Shown piece after piece: positions 46,323 to 58,300 of a DNA stretch of 64,000 nucleotides (position 1 is the first letter of the stretch; the number at the start of each line of letters is the position of its first letter). The translations under genes and the position numbers were made by a program. The stretch lies in the NCBI GenBank assembly GCA_033964015.1, contig CM066920.1, positions 11,313,912 to 11,377,911 of the forward strand, read 5' to 3'. The notes under the pieces are model-generated. The model saw only the letters and a list, made by a program, of their open reading frames with translations. It did not search any database and was not told the DNA's origin. The stretch is from Scolanthus callimorphus (Eukaryota; Cnidaria; Anthozoa; Actiniaria; Edwardsiidae).

Positions 46323-47245
46323 GTAAACACAATGTTATTGAGTATTGTTAGTGTAGTTTGCGTGGTCACTTTGAGAAATAAAAAGCGACTTCATTATGAT
46401 GCATGGTTCAAAATACATGGTTTCACAGAGCAACGCCAACATCCTGGAAAACATTTCCATCTCTACGTCAAGTCACAGGGTTTGTACGGCACCTGGAAAG
46501 GCCTGCATTTTTATTGTACTCCTGGAAAGTCCTTGAAACAACTGGAATTTTGAAGAGCCCTGGAAAAATGATACGAATTTCATCATTCACAAAATTAAGA
46601 ATGTCATCATTCTAAAAATCGTTTTCAAGCTTGTAACGGCTGAAAATTATCCTGGAAAACTCGAAAAATTCAGAAACAGCTCCTTAAAACTCCTGGATTT
46701 TTCAATTTCTCAGCGTACAAATCCTGAAGTAAAGACCCTGTCATTTAGGTTAATAGGATGATTGTAGGCATTGCATATGCTGTCCTCCCTTGTGAGATAT
46801 TTAAAACTCGTATAAAATCCAAGGTTTATTTAATAAAAAGCCAGTTCTGTTGCATCTTGTGAATGCTGTTTGAGTTTAATGCTCCAGATAAGACCAAATT
46901 AATGTTCTCTGCCAATATTCCACAAGTATTCCTCAAGCCCTTGTGAACCATAAGAGCGAGAGGAATAACTGTTTGAGTCAAACCCAACTACACAACAGGG
47001 TTTTTTGGCATGGCTCAGATTAAAAGTGGCAGGGGTACCAAATTTAATGTCATGGCTCGGCTATATTTGCGCTGTGTGAATGGCTTTGCTGTACTAAATT
47101 TTGTCAGAGCCAGACCTAAATTTCATCCGTGCTTGGACTATTGGCGAGGTAGTCACAGAACCATATTTATCCAAGCCGTGCCAAACATTTCTGTTGTGTG
47201 AATGGGGATCAAGGAAGGAATAAAGCACTGTTCACATTGAAGATC

Positions 47246-48256
47246 TTAACTGTGATCTTCAGACTCTTCACTGGAACTGTCTGCTGCATCTGCAGCCTTC
47301 TGTTCTCTATTTCTACCATGTCTTCTCACTTTGGGGATCACTTTCCTCTGAGGTACTGCCTCCAAGAAGGCCTTTTTCCAATCCTTATTTTCACAATAAC
47401 TGACAAGAATCTCAAACACATGATTAACTGCTAGGACTTTCCGTGAAACAATTTGTATGAATTCTTCAAGAGGAAGCTGTGCATGGCCAAAACCTTGTTT
47501 TACAGCCTGCTGGAAACAGTATCCCTTGTGATGATTGTGGTCCACTAAACCCCCAATAACATACACCTTTGTCATGTCCAGGTCTGAGATCACATTTGGG
47601 GAATCGGAAGTCAAGTAAACAATATCCTCCTTAGGGAAAACATTAGTGAGGCTCTCTGTTTTGAGATGAACATCCCATTTCTCATAATGACAATTAATGA
47701 AGTCTAATCTCTCTTTAGAGCGTCCTTCAAAGCTAGTAAGGTGTAGCTGTACGGGATGGGTAGCTCGGCGGTTCACAGCATAGCACCTCTGTACCTGTTT
47801 CATAAGCTTTAGAATATCTCTGTCAGTCATTAGGTCATCAAAACCTAAATCAATGGCTATCCGGACTGGTAAAGCATCTTCACAGCCCATAGTTTTGATT
47901 TTCTTTGGCAGTTGTCTTGGTTCTGTTTCTTCCCCTTCGAGCTCTCTTTTCAATCTCTTCTCTTTCTGTTTCTCCTTTTTTCTCAGTTTCCGGAGCTTTC
48001 GCTCCTCGATATATCTTTGCCGCTTTAGCAATTTCTTTCTCTGATTCTTTGACAATGATTTATCTTCGCCTGCAGTGGAACACAAAGGAACTTTAGCAGA
48101 AGCGTCATCATTTTCACAGGTTTCTTGGCCACCCTTTTGAACATCATTCGTGAAATCTTCGCCTTTCTGTTGGTCTTCGTGGCTTTTTGGAAGCTCAGCA
48201 TCCTGTTCGATTACATTATTGCCCACAGGGATTTCTACTTTTTCTAATTCAGCCAT
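47246..48256 (-). CDS. TRMT10A: tRNA (guanine-9-N1)-methyltransferase, TRM10 family
   Basis: 336 residues in one uninterrupted exon; human TRMT10A has 339. It makes m1G9 in tRNAs using S-adenosylmethionine (SPOUT fold). Visible: acidic N-terminus, a Lys/Arg-rich helix (KNQRKKLLKRQRYIEERKLR), then the catalytic domain from RIAIDLGFDDLM through VYLTSDSPNVISDLD, YVIGGLVDHNHHKGYC, GHAQLPLEEFI and LAVNHVFEIL, ending in a Ser/Glu-rich tail. The start is the ATG giving MAELEKVE; the frame stays open six codons upstream but with only a GTG. The cytosolic/nuclear paralogue (A/B type) fits better than mitochondrial TRMT10C because no targeting peptide is seen. Divergent from TXNDC9. Confidence 0.93.
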   Translation of the reverse strand: MAELEKVEIPVGNNVIEQDAELPKSHEDQQKGEDFTNDVQKGGQETCENDDASAKVPLCSTAGEDKSLSKNQRKKLLKRQRYIEERKLRKLRKKEKQKEKRLKRELEGEETEPRQLPKKIKTMGCEDALPVRIAIDLGFDDLMTDRDILKLMKQVQRCYAVNRRATHPVQLHLTSFEGRSKERLDFINCHYEKWDVHLKTESLTNVFPKEDIVYLTSDSPNVISDLDMTKVYVIGGLVDHNHHKGYCFQQAVKQGFGHAQLPLEEFIQIVSRKVLAVNHVFEILVSYCENKDWKKAFLEAVPQRKVIPKVRRHGRNREQKAADAADSSSEESEDHS

Positions 48257-48552
48257 TCTGATGATAATTTTCACGAAAAGTCGTCCTAAAAATCAAAGGC
48301 TCAGTTCGTCCGCCATGTTGAAAACGTCCTCTACCCATGATGCAACACGCGCGTAATCCCTAGGGTCCAGACCTCCGCCGGATGAATATTCATATCGAGT
48401 GTCGCCTGGTAACGAGTATTTTCAAAAAACTCATCAGTTCGTTCAGAGGGCGCCATTTCTACATCGAAAAAAGCTCAAAATTCGAATTTTAAACGACATT
48501 TCTTGTTGGAAACAATTCTTAAAGCTCATCTAGAGTACTTAAGGAAGTAAAC
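48257..48552. promoter_or_regulatory. Divergent promoter region TRMT10A / TXNDC9
   Basis: 296 bp between the two start codons, transcribed outward in both directions. No clear TATA box; contains ccgccatgttgaaaac and gcgccatttct-type elements. Confidence 0.65.
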
Positions 48553-49211
48553 ATGGAGGCAGCAATAGGAAATACGGTTTTACAGGCGACCAAAATGATG
48601 GAAGAACAAGTCGATTCCGAACTGAGTCGGCTGGACCAGATGACAGGTGATGATTTGGAAGAATTGAGAGAAAAACGCCTTGAACAGATGAAAAAAATGC
48701 AGCAGCAGAAGCAAGAATGGCTTCACAAGGGGCATGGGACATACAGCGAGATTGGAAGTGAACCGGATTTCTTCCCAGAAACAAAGGACAGTCCCCGAGT
48801 TGTGTGCCATTTTATAGGGACTCAACATTCCGTTGCAAAATTGTGGACAAGCATTTGGCGCTTCTAGCTCCAAAACACGTGGAAACCAAGTTTGTTAAGA
48901 TCAGTGTCGAGAAATGCAAATTTTTATGTGATAAGTTAAGTATAAGAATGCTACCAGCAGTGGTATTGATAAAAGATGGAAAATTTGTGGATCGTATTGT
49001 TGGGTTTGACGAACTTGGAGGGCATGACGAGTTTACAACTGAGATGTTGGAATGGCGGATCGCCCAAGCTAAAGTGATTAATTATAGTGGTGATCTCAGC
49101 CAGCCACCAGATAAGCCCAAAACCACAGGGCCAACGTTTGTAAAGAAGTCTATCAGAGGACGGCAACGTGGAGACGATGATGATGATGATGACGACGATG
49201 ATGATTATTAG
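48553..49211 (+). CDS. TXNDC9: Thioredoxin domain-containing protein 9, with 1-bp deletion
   Basis: Phosducin-like, thioredoxin-fold protein that modulates CCT chaperonin folding of actin and tubulin. Residues 1-86: MEAAIGNTVLQATKMMEEQV, then QKQEWLHKGHGTYSEI and VVCHF. The continuation YRDSTFRCKIVDKHLALLAP, IVGFDELGG, INYSGDL and an acidic Asp-rich tail is in another frame. One T appears missing from CATTTTATAGG (48810-48813); as written the first frame ends at 48867. With the base restored it would be about 219 residues, against 226 in human. As in the family, the redox CXXC is replaced (FRCK). No introns. Confidence 0.88.
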
Positions 49212-49530
49212 CCAAATATAGTAATGATAAAATTAGTCAAACAGAACTACATTAGTGGAGATGGAGGAAGAGTAGAATCAGAGGAAATGACATTCACTTT
49301 GGATCTATAAAGAGAATAGCTGTAGTGCATTGCATACATGTAACAAATGGGCATCTGTGTTAACTTGTCAAAATCCATAATCAGTCAAACCTTTGGCAAT
49401 CAAACTCCACCAGATGATTGTAGTTCGATTGGTATTTTCTTCAGATGTGTCTTGTTCATTACCCCTGGCAAAATGTCCATAAGCAAACAACAGCTTTCTC
49501 AAAAAACACTTGAATCAATAAGAGGATGTC

Positions 49531-49824
49531 ATACTACAGAAATCACTAAACTGTTAGCACCCGGGTACAAACAATCAATCGCAGTTGGGAAAATGATCAA
49601 CCGCTTTTTGAAAACGATTGATCGAAATGATCACATAACTTGATCAGAATGATCACATGACTTGCATTTCTTTTGTTTGCCGTAGACATGTACAAAACAT
49701 GGACATTTCGATCAATCGAAATGGTCACGTGAGTTAACCGAAATAAAAAACGATTGATTGTTTTCCCAACTGCGATCAATCGTTTGTACCCTGGTTGCTA
49801 ACAGTTTAGTGATTTCTGTAGTAA
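49531..49824. mobile_element. MITE with about 67-bp inverted ends
   Basis: atcactaaactgttagcacc then cgggtacaaac on the left faces gtttgtaccctggttgctaa then cagtttagtgat on the right; the inner gcagttgggaaaa / ttttcccaactgc pair continues the arms. Confidence 0.85.
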
Positions 49825-50034
49825 TTTGTTGAGCTAAATTGTGTTTGTTTGGCACAACATTTAAAATGGACATTAGGGAAATCTGAAGCCCAAGCATGTT
49901 ATGAATTAAGGAAAGCAAAGGGAGGATTTTTTTTTTTACAATAATGGTAAAGGTGAAGGTAAAATATAGTTTCACCACTCGAAAATAAAATCCATATCTT
50001 TGCATCACCTTGTCATATCCTCTATATATCATCC

Positions 50035-50306
50035 TTACCACTGTATGCATGCTACGCAACCTCAAAATTCAATGTTGCGATTGGCGATTTTTAGCCGTCA
50101 ATCAAACCAAAACGCTGGATTCGGCCACTTCAGCTGGCTGACATTGATTGCAAAATCAACCAAAATGATTTTAAGCTATCCTTTGGCTTCCTTGACTTGA
50201 ATGTTTAACTTTCCGGTTCAAGAAAATTGACAACAATTTTCCTGCGTAAAATTGCCAATCGCCCAACAGTGATTTTGAGGTCGCGTAGCAATGCATACGG
50301 TGGTAA
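50035..50306. mobile_element. MITE
   Basis: ttaccactgtatgcatgcta then cgcaacctcaaaa faces ttttgaggtcgcgtagcaat then gcatacggtggtaa. Confidence 0.8.
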
Positions 50307-52381
50307 GTTATGGCTAAACTAGGACACATGTAGCATGCAACATTTGTGTCACTGTATGTTTCTCCGAGTGGCTAAACTAGGAATTATTGCACCACGTGTG
50401 TCTTAGATACATCAAATGTGTCTTGTCTGCCAAAGAAACATTTCTTTGTGTCCTGGCAACAAAGTTGTTGTGTAGAACAATGTTTCTAAAACAATTCCTT
50501 CAGAGTCAAATTGCTGAAAAAAACTCCTGCAGAGCTTGGGACACTCAAAAAAACTTCTCTAATAGTCTGTCCCTACTATTTATATCTAAACAACAAAAAC
50601 TATTTAAAACATGTAAATTTTCAAAAATACCTTGGGTGGTGCGGTGGTAGCTCAATGCTTTTTCACAGAAAATGTAGTATAAACCATACACTTTTTAACC
50701 GAGCCCAGCACAGTACTAAGAATCGTATTATTTTTGCTTGTATTTTATATTTAGGAACTAAGCTTTCCCCCAAGAGGGGTAGAGAGAGTGGCGATTGCGA
50801 GTAGGCCTGGTGCTTACCCAGCATGCATTGTTTTGTATTCGCGCCAACGAAGCAATCGATGGCTCGCGCCAAAACCAAAACACAACTGAACTGTCCTTAG
50901 AAAAAGTACGGTCTATTTACATCCTTGATCGCTGACTTCTACAGAATCTCTATACTCCCCAGTGAACCATATCCTTGTGAATCGGTTCATGCAGTGCTTT
51001 CATGAATTTAACCATCTCATGACAAAAATCGAAGGTAAAATCTGAGGCGATCCTTGAGCTAGAAGATATAGACTCCAATGCAAGGTGAGGGGATGTTGAT
51101 TTTATAAATCAGTTAAATTAGTCCTAGTTTTAGCAGTAAAATCTCAAACCCTTGAGATGAAGTATTTTACTGAATAAGTAATAACCTAGTTGTATTGAAA
51201 TACAAAAATGTTGTTTCCTGAGTGCACTAGTATATGTGAAAAATATAACATTTGCCATCACATACTACAGTAAAATTTCACACATCCAGCAGTACGGGCA
51301 CTTTCATGTGTGTTTGTGACCTGTGTTCCTGACCTTGGTATTAACAATATATTTTTACCATCGCTTTTGCTGTTGTAGTATTGAGGTTTAGATCAAAATA
51401 TAATAATCTACAAAATGATTTCACTTTCTAAGCAATTTTCAGTTTTCAGGGAGTCTGCAGTTTTATCCACGAATGTGCAGTGCACGAGAGGCCAATCGAC
51501 TCTTGGAATTTCTCTCACTCTCAGGATAGGGGGCTCTTTGCAGTTATAAACTAGAAGTTCTTTAGCACATTTCCCTTCCTAACTGGTAAAATGTCTGTAT
51601 ATTCTTTGATAAATAGACAGTAGGTGACCTTTTAGTGAAATTAATTGCAAAGGAAAAGTATATTTCTCTAGATGCTAGCTGCCTAGAGTACCCTAGTAGA
51701 TCCTAACCAAGGATGCGGTCGAGACAAAAATCCCATTTCACATCGATTTCCTATACACTTTGTCGCGTTTACAGCACTGTGATTTCTACAAATTGTTTTT
51801 TCAACATTTTCAAATCATGTTTATTGGTTTTATGGGCTCCAGTAACAAGTTAAGTTGAATTTCTGGCGCTCTCTCTAGCCTCTAGCCCCGGCCCCTCCTA
51901 TTATCCAACCACGGTGAATATTTGCCACTCACTTTAGACAATTTCCTTGAAAGCGAAGCACGATCCAGACTTATGTGTCTCTTACGCGAAAATAAGCCGT
52001 TATTTCAGGGCTCACTGGTGTGTAAACACCCTGGAAACTAATGAAAACTCGCCAACGAAGCAATGGCCGACGGCAAAGGTAGAAAGAAGTTGTATTCAAC
52101 TCGCAAACTGGTTTCGACCAACGATGTTGTTCAAGTTACGTGTTGCTGTTCGACAAGTCCGGATCTTTCAGTTTTCCTCCCCAAGTTTTCCTTCCCAGTC
52201 TTCGCTAGACTAAACAAATTTATATGAATTGCTACTCAGAACGTATTTTTCTTCAAAACTGCGTTTAAAATGTGCAAAATTATCGATCGTAGCTGATGCA
52301 TTTTGCAAATATGAAAAGCAAATTTGCGTTCGTGTCTGCCACTTCGCCATTGTTCAAAGCCTTTCGTTGTATTTTCCTAGA

Positions 52382-55300
52382 ATGACTGTGAGCTCCAGCG
52401 TCGTACACGACCAAGAAGACTCGGGAAAGAATGGAAAAACCTCGTTTAATTCAACTAAGGAAGGTTCAGGCAAAGGAAACGTCGGAGAGCAGGAAACACG
52501 ATCGCAGAAATTCGCTTCCAAGTCCAGTTGTGATGCACCCGACCAAACAATAAACGAACCAAAGAGCGCTTCAGACATTTCGCTTCCTGCTACTGGTGTT
52601 TCAACTAGAAGCAGCTCTAGACCTGCCAAACGACGGAAAATATCAACTGACACATATTCTACAACTGGAACTCAAGGTTAGTACTTTATGTGGGCTGATT
52701 TGCAAGCGTAGATTTGAGACGTCAAGCATTATTAGCCGCCATGTTGAACCAGGCAAAGCTGAGAGAAGTCAAACTCAATCATACTTCAAAGCTAAATGTC
52801 TTGGTTTACATCAATGTAATCAGATAATTAAATACATTTATTTTTTCATTTTATAAACATAAACATTATCTGAGTTTTAACTGTTGCACTTCTTATTTTA
52901 GAAATACTGTATTCTGAGAGTATTCATTGTATTTTTTCATTTTTGTAATTTCTCATTTGATCATTATCATTATTCTCTCATTTCCTTAGTGATTCTAAAT
53001 TACTGAAGGGACTATAAGAAATTCCATTTGCTGATTGACCGAGATTTATGCCTTATTTTGCTATAATCACCTTCCCTTTGAGCGAAGGCTACTGTTTATC
53101 TCCCTGCATTTACTTTTATCTTTTTTGCTTTCTTGTGTATTTCAACTTGGCATGTGTCAAATGGTGAGCTTGGATAAACTGGTCAATCAAGTTTGTGCAC
53201 AGGCAAAAAAATTTAATTGTCATACTCTTCTGAAATCTGATTTTGAAAAATCAGCAAAAAGTCATTTTATTTCCTATCAATCTGATTGTATTTGTGAACC
53301 GTTGGCTTTGAGTGCTTAGTGTAGATGTGAAGTGTGTGCTGTTTTTGAAATAAAACACTGGCACCATTCCTCAGCATTCTAGTTATACACAAACACACAA
53401 GATGGAGCATTTTATAATTATTTCCATTTTGAATATGTAATTTTCTTGCACATGTGTAAGTCTCAGTACTTATCTTGTGAAATCCAAAAATAAAATAACT
53501 GACCCACCTAGTCTTGCTGTATTTGCCAATATAATTTGCCAATCAGTTGATAAATGTGAATAGTATGGATTTATTTAAGCAATAAAAAGTGGATTTCCGT
53601 GGTTTATAATGTGAGAAACGCACGAGGGATGCTGGAAAAACACAAGTAAAGTTTGAAACTCACAAGCCATTTTATAAAATAGCTTTGCATCTGCCGTGTG
53701 TTTATAATGTAAGAATACGCAGCTCTTAACCAATCAATGCATACTATCTTAGCTATTTTATAAAAGTAATAAACTTGAACTTGAGCTCCAACACCCCAAG
53801 TAGATTGTGTTAAGGAAAAATAATAAAAACAAATTATGTCTGCCTGACTTTGTTGAATTTGTCTATTTTTTTTTTCTTTTAAGATGCCAAAGATGGACCA
53901 CAGACAGCAAGTACATCTGTTACAACAGGACAAAAAAATGGACGCAAAAGAATCAGAAAAAAGAGAGTAAAACGACAGTGGGATGCATGGGGTATTAAGG
54001 ACAAGAATGCCTTCTTTGACGCTTTAAATGACTTTGGCAAAGACTTTGATAAAATTCAGAGCCATCTTGCTACAAAACACAAAAGACGTGGTGACCCAGC
54101 CAACTTAATCAAGAACAAAGACCAAGTCAGGCATTTCTATTATCGCACTCTTAATAAGATTTCAAAGTTCATACCCCAGGACAAGCAACCAACAGGAGAA
54201 AGTGATCCACATCAGAGGACTGTGCATGAGTTGGTTGGTCTGACATGTTATGGGGAACTGAGAAAGAAGTTATGTGGAGGATTAGATGGCAAACAGGGCA
54301 AAAAACTGAATGAACTTATTGCAAATGGAACAACTACAATCCGTTACAATGGTCGGACAGTGAGACTCAAAGCACCATCTTGTAGAACACTGAAAGAGAA
54401 TGAGCTAAGTAACCAGCCTCCCCCGCTTCCTCAAAAGCTGGTGCTTGAGTTTTTACCAATAGACAATGTAGCCTGGGCTGTAGTACAGAGACTCTCACAG
54501 AACCCAAGACTGAAGACAACTGTGTGTCCAAAGAAAAGCCTGGGCTCAGTTATTAATTTTCTTATGAGTAAATGGCCAGTTAAGTCTGCCAAAACAGGAG
54601 AAGCTTTAGAACTGTGTATTCTTATCCCTGATAATTATGTTATCAATACTGTACCAGAGCTTTCCCCTGTGGAAGGTGCTACATCTGATGATACAGTATC
54701 TGTAAATCAAGCAAGGGCATCTGATGTGCACACAGTTGGCGAAAGTACTACAAATACGTTTACCAGCACCAGTACAAGTGATGCAGAGCATGAAGTTGCT
54801 AAAATAAATGAGGAGAGTAGTGCAACATTGGGGAAGGATGGTTCTCCAAATACACCATCTTGCTCTAAATCCATAGACATGAAAGGTAGCCCGTATAGGA
54901 GTGTCTGTACTGGCGTAAAGAATCTTAGAGTCGACAGCCTACCAGATAACAAATTGTGGACCCCAAACAATTGTGGTAATCTAACCATTGGTGAAATCTA
55001 CTGCAAATTAAAACGGCCTTTAAAATTAATGTTTGAGTACACTTGGTCCAAAGAGAAGGATAGTATTGATGGCTATTGTGCCAACTCCTTGAAGAAGCTT
55101 GTCCGCATTGCAAAGACTGAATTTCATAATGTACGGCGAGCTAACCAGGCAGCAAAAGCTGCTAGACTTGCACCTCCTCCTTGTGCGCCTGTTACATCGT
55201 CAAAACCACAAGCAGCAAAATACATTGACTTATCTAAAGCAACTAGAATCGCTCCCAAGCACCAATTTATTTTGCCATCTATTGTGCCATCTGCGGTTTC

Positions 55301-58300
55301 TGGCCATGCTAACTTTGTTGTTCCTAATAGTGTTGCTAGCAATCGCAAGAGAGTAAGGAAAAACCGCGAGTATGCAGTTCATGCACCTGCTGCTGCCGCC
55401 CAGAGGAAGCTGCTGCCAAGACCAGGGACGGCTGCCCCCCCTGGTGCTGTAGCAGTGTCTTTTATACCTCATCCAGGACAGACTGCTTCTTCCCCTACTT
55501 TAGCAAGCAAGTCAGGTCTGTAGCTGATGTACACGTAAAGCAATGTCGTTCATATAACCATGGAATGGGGGCTGGCTAGCTACCCTGCTATTCACCCCCC
55601 TTACCCTGGATACACCCATGCAATGTCCTTTATATAATCATGGAATTGGGACTGGCTAGCTACCCTATTCACCCCCTTATCCTGGATACGTCCAGGCAAT
55701 GTCCATCATAATAATATCCATTGAAAGAGGTGTGGCTAGCTACAGTAACCTATTCGCCCCCTCCCCTGGATCCACCCATGCAATGTTGATCATATATATG
55801 GAAGGGGGGGTAGCTAGCTACAGTACCCAATTCACCCCCTCCCCTCCAATGGGTCTGTCATGCAATGTTTCCATGGAGTCATTCTTATACCAATAGAGAC
55901 TTCACAATAGAAGTTTTCATTATTGCTTATATGCAATGCAGTATTTACATTTAAGGAAATAAGCACAAAATTTATGAGTTATTTTCTGATGTTACTGAAA
56001 CATGGAAAGGGTTGCAGGTTCTAATCTCTGTCTTTGTAAAATGGCTATAATAGGATGTACGCTGTGATTGGTTTAGAAGCTGTGCATTCTCTCATTATAA
56101 ACACACAGCAGATACAATGCTATTTTGTAAAAGCAATAAAAATCGGATTTCTGTGGTTTATAATGTGATAAACGCATTTGGGATGCTGTAATAACACTCG
56201 AAAAGTTTGGGCCGTAGTCGAGTGAGTTTCAAACTTTTCTCATGTTTTTCCAGCATCCTAAGTGCTTAAATGATACATTTGTGATCTAATGTTTTGACCT
56301 AGCATGCAAATATGAGAACTTATGTTGCATCTTGTGTCTTTTTTTGTGTATTAGGCTCAAGAACATCTCGAAGTGCTGCATCAGCACCAGCAGTTTCGTC
56401 AACAGTATCAAGTCCAACAACACCATCAACAGACATGTCATCATCAGCCTCATCACCAGTGATGCCACTGACACCTGTAGCATCCCCTGTACCTTTCAAT
56501 GAATCCTCAGCACCCTCTCCCATTGCCTTATCAGAACCTGTCACCACTGTTTTAGAGACTGGAGTCCGGCAGAGAGTCACATTGGAGGAGGAACCCTTAG
56601 CTACTGACACCGAGCCACAAGCAGTCAAACCCAACCCTGATTCACCTTCTGTGTCTGTAGGCAGCCCCACCTTTGGCAACCATTTCGATAGCCCACTACA
56701 AGACCTAACTGATGGAAATGTAACAAGTGAACTTAACACTGTCATAGGCTTAGCTTCAGATCCCATTGTAAACATCAATGAAGACTCTGGGTCTGATTTG
56801 CTAGCCAGTATTATGGGGCTCAGTAAAACTGCAACCACAAGCTTGCTTGCTGCCACTTCTACTACAAACAATGCATGTATTTCCCCCAAAATGGCTCCTA
56901 GTGTTCATGTGGAAGAGATTCATTCAACGATTTCTGGAGATCTGCAGGCTCCGTATGCTGGCTTAAGTGAACTTCTTGGAACTAGTAGTAATGGAATCCA
57001 AGGAGCACCAGTGACAGGACCTGGATTCTTAGGCATGTCAGATGTGAATGGTACTGCTATGTCTGTTGTTACAAGTGACAAGTTATTGTCTTGTCCTGCT
57101 ACTACTGCAGCATCACCTGTTATTTCGCCATCTCTGTCCCCCATAACACAAGCTGTGGAACACACATGGCTCAATGGAGGAGATGTGAGTAGATTAACAA
57201 ATACTAGTGGCAATTTTGTATCCGCAGATACAATCTCGAGGATAAGATGAGCCAGGTGTGCTCTTGGGGCAAACTCATGAAAAATATGTTTTAATAAAAA
57301 AAAACATTTAAAAAACAATCACGAGGGCACAGTGCAAGTGATTGTAGTTGTGCATACATCATTGATGCTAATAATGTAAGAAGTACCAGTACTTAAACAG
57401 TTCATGGTAGCTTCGGTAACCCTACTGAAACTCTGCCACTCTACCAATCCCTGGTAGAATTTCTCTGATTGGTGTCTTTTGAGTTATGGTACATTTACTA
57501 TTTTGGCAAGTTCTATAGCTTGCAAATGCTTTCTGTTACTCATTACTAAGATATTACTAAGTCATTACTTTGAAACTGCACTTGCCATGGCTATTTTGGG
57601 TGGCTACTTTGATGTAATGCCATCAAAGAGTTGTGCAATTGACCAAATTGGCTAACGGTGTTTACATCTTGTTGCCACGCAATTCATATCATGTGATGAT
57701 AACTTTGGGTGGATACTTTTGTTAGTTCTGCACATGCACTTGTGCACTCAGCCGAGTGAGAAAAAATGGACAATTGTAACCACCCAAAGGAATCATCACA
57801 TGATCTGAGTTGGGTGGCAACAAGACTGATGTAAACACTGTTAGCCGATTTGGTCTATTGGTATGAATTGTTCCTCGCATGGAACTAAGAAGCCCAAAAT
57901 ATGTGTAGGTTTTTTTGGAATCTTCTCTCAAAACGTTGTAGCAGTAAGTCTTCATGTGAGAGGGCCTACTCTGAAAGTTGCAAAGTACTAGCAGTTTATT
58001 ACTCTTCCTTATTTTATATTGTGCTGGCAATTGGTAATTGTCAAAATCAAATTTTAGTGATGGAAAAATTATATTTACCGGCTTTAGGTCAGTCCATAGA
58101 GGGTTAAACTGTGAAGGTCGTTTCTTGAAACACCCCAGAATTCTTGTGCCCCAAAAGTTTGTTCTATAGTTTTAAGAGATTGATCACAAATTTTTTCGTT
58201 TTCTTTCTACCCTGCTGTTTTAAATAGTCTAGAAGTGCCTATTCGTTGGTATTTATATTCTAAAGTTTTCCTTATGTATCAGCTACCTTGCTGTGGCTGT

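Larger units (their letters stand above)
44709..47245. other. ITPR 3' region and intergenic, repeats only
   Basis: AATAAA at 44981 and 45252 are candidate ITPR poly(A) signals. gagcccatcaa(c/t)agg and cctccatct recur around 45295-45365. MITE-like elements lie at 45926-46057 and 46179-46322. No protein gene that I can support. Confidence 0.6.
49212..52381. other. Intergenic region, repeats only
   Basis: Contains two MITEs (49531-49824 and 50035-50306). The stretch 50310-50410 shares ggctaaactaggacacatgt with 42218, another dispersed repeat. From about 51850 the sequence leads to CRAMP1 (its 5' region); no recognised gene. Confidence 0.6.

Noticed and set aside
57185..57250. CRAMP1 reading through to TGA at 57248 as its end
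   Set aside because: A consensus gtgagt donor at 57185 joins in phase to three further exons that end in a conserved C-terminus. The short form may exist as an alternative but is not the main call.
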